Assembly: GCA_001603005.1 (NCBI GenBank)
Contig: LVAJ01000026.1
Coordinates: forward strand, 1 to 64,000
Reading direction: 5' to 3'
From: Clostridiales bacterium Firm_04
Lineage (GTDB): Bacteria; Bacillota; Clostridia; Oscillospirales; Ruminococcaceae
DNA: 64,000 nt
Part shown: piece by piece, positions 58,830 to 64,000 of the stretch
How positions within the stretch are numbered: position 1 is the first letter of the stretch
Layout of the letters: each line of letters starts with the position of its first letter
Program-made: the position numbers and the translations under genes
The notes under the pieces: model-generated
Database searches by the model: none
Told to the model about the DNA's origin: nothing
What the model saw: only the letters and a program-made list of their open reading frames with translations

Positions 58830-58879
58830 CAGCAAGATCATAATAACAGATACAAAAAATGAAGGAGGGATTACACCCG

Positions 58880-60436
58880 ATGGAAAGCAATATCGTCGGT
58901 ATTCTGATCACGATCATCGTCTACCTCGGCGGCATGATCGCGATCGGTGCCGTATTCTCGAAAAAGAACAAGGACGTCAGCGACTTCTACCTCGGCGGCA
59001 GAAAGCTCGGCCCGCTGGTCTCCGCGATGAGCGCGGAGGCTTCCGACATGAGCTCGTGGCTGCTCATGGGACTGCCGGGACTTGCGTATCTCTGCGGCAT
59101 TGCAGAGGCGGGCTGGACTGCGATCGGTCTTGCGGCGGGCACTTACCTCAACTGGCTGTTCGTGGCAAAGCGCCTGCGCATCTACTCCAAGCAGACCAAT
59201 TCCATTACGATTCCGGATTTCTTCTCCGACAGATACCATGACAAAAACCACGTACTTTCTGGTATTTCGGCGCTGATTATTCTGGTGTTCTTCGTGCCGT
59301 ATACCGCGTCCGGCTTCTCGGCATGCGGCAAGCTGTTCGGCACGCTGTTCAATATGGACTATCATGCGGCAATGATCCTCGCAGCCTTCATCATCATCGC
59401 ATACACGAGCATGGGCGGCTTCCTCGCGGCAAGCTTCACCGACCTGATCCAGAGCATCGTCATGACGACCGCGCTGGTCATCATCGTCTGCTTCGGCATC
59501 AGCCACGCAGGCGGCATGGACGCGGTCATGGACAATGCCAAGAGCATTCCGGACTACCTGCACATGACCGTGACGCGCTCGCTGAACGATGACGGCACGT
59601 TCTCGCAGACCGGCTACGGCTTCCTGCCGATCGTTTCGACGCTCGCATGGGGACTCGGCTACTTCGGCATGCCGCACATCCTGCTGCGCTTCATGGCGAT
59701 CGAGGACGCGAACAAGATCAAGCTGTCCCGCCGCATCGCGAGCATCTGGGTTGTCATCGCAATGGGCGTTGCAATTTTCATCGGCATCATCGGCATGCAG
59801 CTCACGCACAACGGCACGCTCGGCGCACTGTTCGGCGCGGGCACGAACAATTCCGAGACGATCATCATGGAAATCGCGAAGCTGCTCTCGAAAAACGGTT
59901 TCCTCGCGGCGGTTGTCGCCGGTCTGATCTTCGCGGGCATCCTCGCCTGCACGATGTCTACTTCCGATTCACAGCTGCTCGCAGCGTCGTCCTCGATGTC
60001 TGAAAACATCATGAAGGGCGTGTTCAAGATGAAGCTGAACGAGAAGCAGTCGATGCTCGCGGCGCGCGGCGTGCTGGTCGTCATCGCGGTGCTCGGCGTC
60101 ATCCTCGCATGGAACCCGAACAGCTCGGTTTTCCGCGTTGTTTCGTTCGCATGGGCGGGCTTCGGCGCGACCTTCGGTCCGGTCATGCTGACCGCGCTGT
60201 TCTGGAAGCGCTCGAACAAGCAGGGCGCAGCGGCTGGTCTGATCGTCGGCGGCGTGATGATTTTCGTGTGGAAATTCCTCGTCAGACCGCTCGGCGGCGC
60301 ATGGGATATCTACGAGCTGCTGCCGGCATTCATCTGCGCGCTGGTCGCGATCGTCGCGGTCTCGCTGCTGACCGGTGAGCCGGAAAAGGCAGTGCAGGAC
60401 GAATACGACGAGGTCACGAAGATGCTGAAGGCGTAA
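58880..60436 (+). CDS. putP: Sodium:solute symporter, PutP type
   Basis: A 518-residue SSS-family transporter with about 13 transmembrane helices. Signatures: SDFYLGGRKLGPLVSAMSAEASDMSSW, GLPGLAYLCGIAEAGWTAIGL, SSFSAC-like GFSACGKLFGTLF, AYTSMGGFLAASFTDLIQ and AWAGFGATFGPVMLTALFWKR. These fit Na+/proline symporters. The start MESNIVGI at 58880 follows AAGGAGG by 11 bases. It has a normal length and no partner gene. Confidence 0.93.
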   Translation: MESNIVGILITIIVYLGGMIAIGAVFSKKNKDVSDFYLGGRKLGPLVSAMSAEASDMSSWLLMGLPGLAYLCGIAEAGWTAIGLAAGTYLNWLFVAKRLRIYSKQTNSITIPDFFSDRYHDKNHVLSGISALIILVFFVPYTASGFSACGKLFGTLFNMDYHAAMILAAFIIIAYTSMGGFLAASFTDLIQSIVMTTALVIIVCFGISHAGGMDAVMDNAKSIPDYLHMTVTRSLNDDGTFSQTGYGFLPIVSTLAWGLGYFGMPHILLRFMAIEDANKIKLSRRIASIWVVIAMGVAIFIGIIGMQLTHNGTLGALFGAGTNNSETIIMEIAKLLSKNGFLAAVVAGLIFAGILACTMSTSDSQLLAASSSMSENIMKGVFKMKLNEKQSMLAARGVLVVIAVLGVILAWNPNSSVFRVVSFAWAGFGATFGPVMLTALFWKRSNKQGAAAGLIVGGVMIFVWKFLVRPLGGAWDIYELLPAFICALVAIVAVSLLTGEPEKAVQDEYDEVTKMLKA

Positions 60437-60513
60437 ACCTGTACGATATTGGGATCGCAACGCAGATGGATGATCCCACGCTGCAATTGTTTATAACGTT
60501 ACACAATAAATGA

Positions 60514-60556
60514 AACCGCACAGCTTTGCATCATGCATTGCCGTGCGGTTTTTTGT
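60514..60556. terminator. Hairpin between putP and hypE
   Basis: AACCGCAC (60514-60521) pairs with GTGCGGTT (60543-60550), with a T run on the right. It would stop rightward transcripts and may also serve the leftward hypE end. Confidence 0.82.
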
Positions 60557-60578
60557 TTGCAAGATCATTGTAAATTGT

Positions 60579-61586
60579 TCAGCAGATCCGCGGCAGAAGC
60601 TCGCCCTTCGGCTGCGGCAGGATCGTCTGCGCACCGATCTCGGTCTCCATGATGACCTTGCCGGCGTTCTCTGCGGTGACCGTACCGATGATCGCAGCGC
60701 CCTCGGAATACTTGCCGCGGCGCAGTGTCTCGACGATTTTCTCGGCATGCTCCTGCGGTGCGAAAATGACAAGCCGTCCTTCGCAGGCGAGGTACAGCGG
60801 CTCCAATCCGAGCATCCCGCAGACGCCCTTCACGCGCGGATCGACCGGCACGCTCGCCGCATCCAGACGGATGCCGACATTGCTCTGACCGGCGATCTCA
60901 TAGAGCACCGTGCCGACGCCGCCGCGTGTCGCATCGCGGATGACATGGATCTGATCGGTCACCTGATAGAGGCTCTCGACCGTCCCCCAGAGCGGCGCGC
61001 AGTCGCTCGAAACGTCAGAAGATATGCCGAAATCGTCACGCGCAAGCAGGATCGTGCAGCCGTGTCTGCCGACGTCGCCGGTCACGATCACCGCGTCGCC
61101 CGGCTGCGCAAGTGTACCGGAAGTGTGCGCGTTCGGCAGGATCTCGCCGATGCCGGTCGTGGTGATGAACACGCCGTCGCACTGTCCCCTGCCCGCAACT
61201 TTTGTGTCGCCCGCGACGATCCGGACGCCGACTTCGGCAGCGGTTTTCTCCATTGCCGCGGCGATCTCCTCAAGCGCATCGAGCGAAAAACCTTCCTCGA
61301 TGACGAACGCGCAGGTCAGATAGAGCGGCTTCGCGCCCATGCAGGAGAGGTCGTTGACCGTGCCGCAGATCGACAGCTTGCCGATGTTTCCGCCGTTGAA
61401 TTTCCACGGCGAAACGATGAATCCATCCGTCGAGGTCGCGATCTTTCCGCTGATCGGCGGGAGCACAGCGGCGTCATCGCCCGTAAACATCGGGTTCGCA
61501 AAATGCGCCTGAAATACGCTGTGGATCAGCTCGTTTGTCTGGGTACCGCCCGCGCCGTGGGCGAGGGTTACTGTTCGTTCACTCAT
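60579..61586 (-). CDS. hypE: Hydrogenase maturation protein HypE
   Basis: A 335-residue protein that, with HypF, makes the thiocyanate used for the Fe(CN)2CO site of [NiFe] hydrogenase. Signatures: MTGDDAA-type PMFTGDDAAVLPP, GTVNDLSCMGAKPLYL, GVRIVAGDTKV, RDATRGGVGTVL, and the C-terminal Pro-Arg-Ile-Cys with the reactive Cys as last residue. AAGGAG before the start. It should be co-transcribed with the small gene at 61663, but the next hyp gene is beyond an insert. Confidence 0.96.
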   Translation of the reverse strand: MSERTVTLAHGAGGTQTNELIHSVFQAHFANPMFTGDDAAVLPPISGKIATSTDGFIVSPWKFNGGNIGKLSICGTVNDLSCMGAKPLYLTCAFVIEEGFSLDALEEIAAAMEKTAAEVGVRIVAGDTKVAGRGQCDGVFITTTGIGEILPNAHTSGTLAQPGDAVIVTGDVGRHGCTILLARDDFGISSDVSSDCAPLWGTVESLYQVTDQIHVIRDATRGGVGTVLYEIAGQSNVGIRLDAASVPVDPRVKGVCGMLGLEPLYLACEGRLVIFAPQEHAEKIVETLRRGKYSEGAAIIGTVTAENAGKVIMETEIGAQTILPQPKGELLPRIC

Positions 61587-61662
61587 TTGATTTTACTCCT
61601 TATTTTGATACCGGCAGCAATTGCCGGCAGATTTTGCCTATAAAATGGGATCATCTTGCGGG

Positions 61663-61836
61663 TTATTCGATCACCTCGAACATGCCCATGAATCCGCGCA
61701 GCTTCGTCCCGAGATCGGGCTCCGCCGGCAGCAGCGCGAGCGCGACCGGAAACGGTTCGGCGTCCGGCGCATCGACCTGACGCAGCTCGGCGTAATCGCC
61801 GCGGATGTCCGCGACCACATAATCATGCGGCTCCAT
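61663..61836 (-). CDS. 57-residue beta-barrel-like protein in the hyp cluster
   Basis: AGGTGG lies before ATG 61836. The protein has strands VVADIRGDYAELRQV, PFPVALALLPAEPD, TKLRGFMGMFEVIE, like a DUF3006 or HypC-type small barrel. It sits where hypC is often found (between hypE and hypD), but the essential N-terminal Met-Cys of HypC is absent (it begins MEPHDY). So it is either a diverged HypC-like protein or an unrelated DUF3006-like one. Confidence 0.7.
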   Translation of the reverse strand: MEPHDYVVADIRGDYAELRQVDAPDAEPFPVALALLPAEPDLGTKLRGFMGMFEVIE

Positions 61837-61873
61837 ATATCCACCTCATTTCGCAATATAATATCAATTGCAG

Positions 61874-61930
61874 CAACATTTCACCCCAAAGGTTTCACTT
61901 TTACAATATGAGAAAGTGAAACTTTGAAAC
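61874..61930. repeat. Left repeat flanking the RecA-like ATPase gene
   Basis: CAACATTTCAC (61874-61884), then an inverted repeat AAAGGTTTCACTTT/AAAGTGAAACTTT (61888-61901, 61913-61925) and GAAAC. The pattern CAACATTTCAC ... TGAAAC(C)TTTGAAA recurs at 63096-63138. Confidence 0.7.
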
Positions 61931-62098
61931 GTGATTCTGCACAGAATATCAGATATCCCGATTTCCAATTTATGCAGTACACAGAAAAATTATTACAATT
62001 TGGAACTAGTTGCACGCAAACGTGCAAATTTTGGCGATTTCTGCACTATATATAGGAGCCCTTATTCGTTTTTCCGTTTCATGCGAAAGGAGTCAAAC
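61931..62098. other. AT-rich upstream region of the ATPase gene
   Basis: About 170 AT-rich bases with an open frame but no convincing start before 62099. No other gene seen. TATATATAGG near 62048 may be part of a promoter. Confidence 0.5.
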
Positions 62099-63073
62099 AT
62101 GCAGGAACAAACATGTCAGGTCATCCACATGGATCAAGTGCAGACAACTGAGACCGAATGGATCTGGTATCCATACATTCCGCGCGGCAAGGTCACGATC
62201 ATTCAGGGCGATCCCGGCGAGGGAAAGTCTACATTTTCGTTGTATCTTGCAGCGGCAGTCTCCCGCGGAACCAGTGTCGAGTGTCCGAATCAGGTCATCA
62301 CAAATCCGGATTATGTCGTGTATCAGAATGCCGAGGACGGGCTTGCGGATACGGTCAAGCCGCGTCTGGATCTTGTGAAGGCGAATTGCAGCCTTGTCGT
62401 TTGTCTCGATGAAGCGCGGTTTCCGTTGTACATGACAGATAACAGACTGGAACTGATCCTCGAAAAGTATCATCCACGCATGCTGATTCTGGATCCGCTT
62501 CAGGCGTATCTCGGCGACTGCGTGGATATGCACAGGGCAAACGAGATCCGACCGGTTATGAATCATCTTGCGGTGCTTGCAGACAACTTTCAATGCGCGA
62601 TCATCCTGATCGGACATATGAACAAAATGCAGGGCAGCAAGGCGATTTACCGCGGTCTCGGCAGCATCGACATCACAGCGTCCGCGCGCTCCGTCCTGAC
62701 CGTCGCCCGCGATCCTTCGCATCCGGAGTTTCGCGTGATCCGTCAGATCAAGAACAGTCTCGCGAAGGAGGGCGAGCCGGTCGCGTTCAAAATCGGTGAG
62801 GACGGCAGCATCGAGTACGCCGGTCCCTATCAGTGCGATGATCCTTATGCCGGCGAAAACGGACGCCAACCGAAAGAGAGAGACCGTGCAAAGAAGCTGA
62901 TCGCGGAATGGATGGAGCGCAAGCAGCCGCTCTACGTGCGGGATATTTACGAGATCGCAGACAGCGAGGACATCAAGAAAACAACGCTGCTGCGTGCAAA
63001 AACGGATATGGGGATCGTCGGACGTTACACCGAAATAGGATGGATCTGGGAATATCCGAAGAAAAAAGCATGA
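62099..63073 (+). CDS. RecA-like (RepA/AAA_25) ATPase
   Basis: A 324-residue protein. Walker A is G-D-P-G-E-G-K-S-T near residue 37, Walker B LILDPLQAYLG near 128, then AIILIGHMNK and GLGSIDITASARSVLTV, matching RepA/AAA_25 helicase-like ATPases of plasmids, phages and mobile elements. The C-terminal part has a winged-helix-like segment (ELIAEWMERKQPLYVRDIYEIADSEDIKKTTL-type order). AAAGGAG precedes 62099. It lies opposite to the hyp genes, with flanking repeats on both sides, so it looks inserted. It could be part of a replication or host-defence element. Confidence 0.85.
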   Translation: MQEQTCQVIHMDQVQTTETEWIWYPYIPRGKVTIIQGDPGEGKSTFSLYLAAAVSRGTSVECPNQVITNPDYVVYQNAEDGLADTVKPRLDLVKANCSLVVCLDEARFPLYMTDNRLELILEKYHPRMLILDPLQAYLGDCVDMHRANEIRPVMNHLAVLADNFQCAIILIGHMNKMQGSKAIYRGLGSIDITASARSVLTVARDPSHPEFRVIRQIKNSLAKEGEPVAFKIGEDGSIEYAGPYQCDDPYAGENGRQPKERDRAKKLIAEWMERKQPLYVRDIYEIADSEDIKKTTLLRAKTDMGIVGRYTEIGWIWEYPKKKA

Positions 63074-63095
63074 TTTTGTTATATCAGATACGTAC

Positions 63096-63138
63096 CAACA
63101 TTTCACTTTTTCATTGTCAGAAAATGAAACCTTTGAAA
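63096..63138. repeat. Right repeat flanking the RecA-like ATPase gene
   Basis: CAACATTTCAC (63096-63106), then TTTTTCATTG and AAAATGAAACCTTTGAAA, in the same orientation as the left repeat at 61874. Confidence 0.65.
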
Positions 63139-63182
63139 AGAGCATGGAGATTTGAGCGCATTTTTGTGCAAGCTTCACAAAT

Positions 63183-64000
63183 TCAGACCAACCCGCTGTA
63201 CTGATAGTAAGCCGCGCATGCGCCCTCATCAGAGACCATGCATGCGCCGACGGGGTGCAGCGGGGTGCAGCCCTTGCCGAAAACCTTGCAGTCGCATGGT
63301 CGGATCTTGCCCTGAAGCACATCGCCGCAGCGGCACGCGGGGTTCGGCTTTCCGGTGATCTCCGGCATCGCAAATTTGATGCGCGCGTCAAAATCGGCAT
63401 ACTCCGGACGCAGCTTCATGCCCGATCCGGGGATCATCCCGAGCCCGCGCCATTCGCTGTCGCAGGGTTCCATGACCTCGTTCATCAGCCGAATTGCGGC
63501 AATATTGCCCTCATCGCGCACCACGCGCGGATAGCAGTTCCGGAAGAATGGCTCGCCCTTTTCAAGCAACCGGATCGTGACCGCCAGCGCCGTGAGCAAC
63601 TCGCTCGCCGTGAAGCCTGCGACCACACCGGAGACGCCCTGTTCCGTGCATAATTTGGCGCATGTTGCGTTTCCGGTGATCGCATTCACATGCCCCGGAT
63701 AGAGGAATGCATCCGCGCTGCCGATGAGCGCCTGATAGGCATTCGGCATGGTCTTGTTCGCAGTCAGCAGCGAAAAATTACGCAGATTCGCGGCTTTTGC
63801 TTCTTTCGCAGCAAGGCATGCCGAGGGCATCGTCGTCTCAAACCCGACTGCAAGGAACACGACCTGCCGGTCGGGGTTCTCCTTGGCGAGCGCGACAGCA
63901 TCGAGCGGCGAGTAAACCGGACGGATATCCGCGCCCTTCGCCCGCGCACCGGCAAGGCTCATCTCCGTACCAGGCACGCGGATGAGATCGCCGAAAGTGC
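63183..64000 (-). CDS. hypD: Hydrogenase maturation protein HypD (5' end outside window)
   Basis: At least 272 residues, open to the right edge (the first visible in-frame codons read T-F-G-D-L-I-R-V). HypD builds the Fe(CN)2CO unit with HypC. Signatures: FLAVGFETTMPS, YPGHVNAITG, GVVAGF, and the C-terminal [4Fe-4S] motif with CDCKVFGKGCTPLHPVGACM. The stop at 63183 is close to the right repeat of the inserted ATPase segment, so the cluster may be split exactly after hypD. Confidence 0.95.
   Translation of the reverse strand, partial: TFGDLIRVPGTEMSLAGARAKGADIRPVYSPLDAVALAKENPDRQVVFLAVGFETTMPSACLAAKEAKAANLRNFSLLTANKTMPNAYQALIGSADAFLYPGHVNAITGNATCAKLCTEQGVSGVVAGFTASELLTALAVTIRLLEKGEPFFRNCYPRVVRDEGNIAAIRLMNEVMEPCDSEWRGLGMIPGSGMKLRPEYADFDARIKFAMPEITGKPNPACRCGDVLQGKIRPCDCKVFGKGCTPLHPVGACMVSDEGACAAYYQYSGLV

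Noticed and set aside
56313-58841. 842-codon open frame opposite fhs and the YhfC gene
   Set aside because: It spans two real genes on the other strand and has no recognisable domain.

Overview
The window looks like chromosome from an anaerobic Gram-positive gut or rumen bacterium of the Ruminococcus/Oscillospiraceae type. The clues are two secreted leucine-rich-repeat proteins with Thr-rich linkers and C-terminal dockerin modules, an IreB orthologue, a DUF1540 protein, formate-tetrahydrofolate ligase, [NiFe]-hydrogenase maturation genes, and strong AGGAGG ribosome binding sites with sigma-A promoters that nearly all have 17-base spacers. Species cannot be named from this sequence alone.

Region 1 (1-19493) is the right end of a siphovirus-like prophage or related integrative element. 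It holds the tape measure (cut by the window edge), distal tail protein, tail-tip proteins (one with BspA-like leucine-rich repeats, one with a short collagen-like stretch), holin and a two-domain endolysin. Three AT-rich genes on the opposite strand (two alpha/beta hydrolases and an SRPBCC protein) sit inside the tail module with their own promoter. After the lysis genes come a TetR-controlled redox operon (flavodoxin, aldo/keto reductase, TetR, NTF2-like, acetyltransferase), three tandem excisionase-like genes, a Tn916-type integrase, and two cassette-like cargo modules with matching flanking sequences. The second copy of the 28-base flank (19466-19493) is probably the element/chromosome border.

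Region 2 (19649-27079) is chromosomal: low-molecular-weight tyrosine phosphatase and peptide deformylase; an ExbB/ExbD-like three-gene operon; IreB; DUF1540; an NfeD/SPFH membrane-microdomain operon; a composite block of intergenic repeats; and a patatin phospholipase.

Region 3 (27225-36318) is the most unusual part. It is one leftward operon of ten overlapping genes for small membrane proteins (two hydrophobic segments plus a PH-like beta domain). Six of them end in SHOCT-type modules and five of those share nearly repeated 3' sequence. The operon ends with a ComEC-like metallo-beta-lactamase-fold gene. I do not recognise a described system with this layout.

Region 4 (37005-43127) holds a divergent type IIA topoisomerase pair flanking a small PH-like gene, then GNAT, nitroreductase and an unknown small gene. 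Region 5 (43192-55696) has the two LRR-dockerin genes, an orphan fumarase alpha subunit, a YbjN-family operon, a surface protein preceded by three 114-base tandem repeats, an Xre membrane regulator, DegV, an MFS transporter and a small membrane/PstS-like operon. Region 6 (56343-64000) has formate-tetrahydrofolate ligase, a YhfC-type membrane protease, a PutP-type symporter and a hyp cluster (hypE, a small gene, hypD) interrupted by an oppositely oriented RecA-like ATPase gene flanked by repeats.

Two dispersed non-coding repeat families occur between genes: R1 (about 107 bases, six copies) and R2 (about 180-195 bases, three copies preceded by a ladder of ATGTC motifs). I saw no rRNA, tRNA or CRISPR array.
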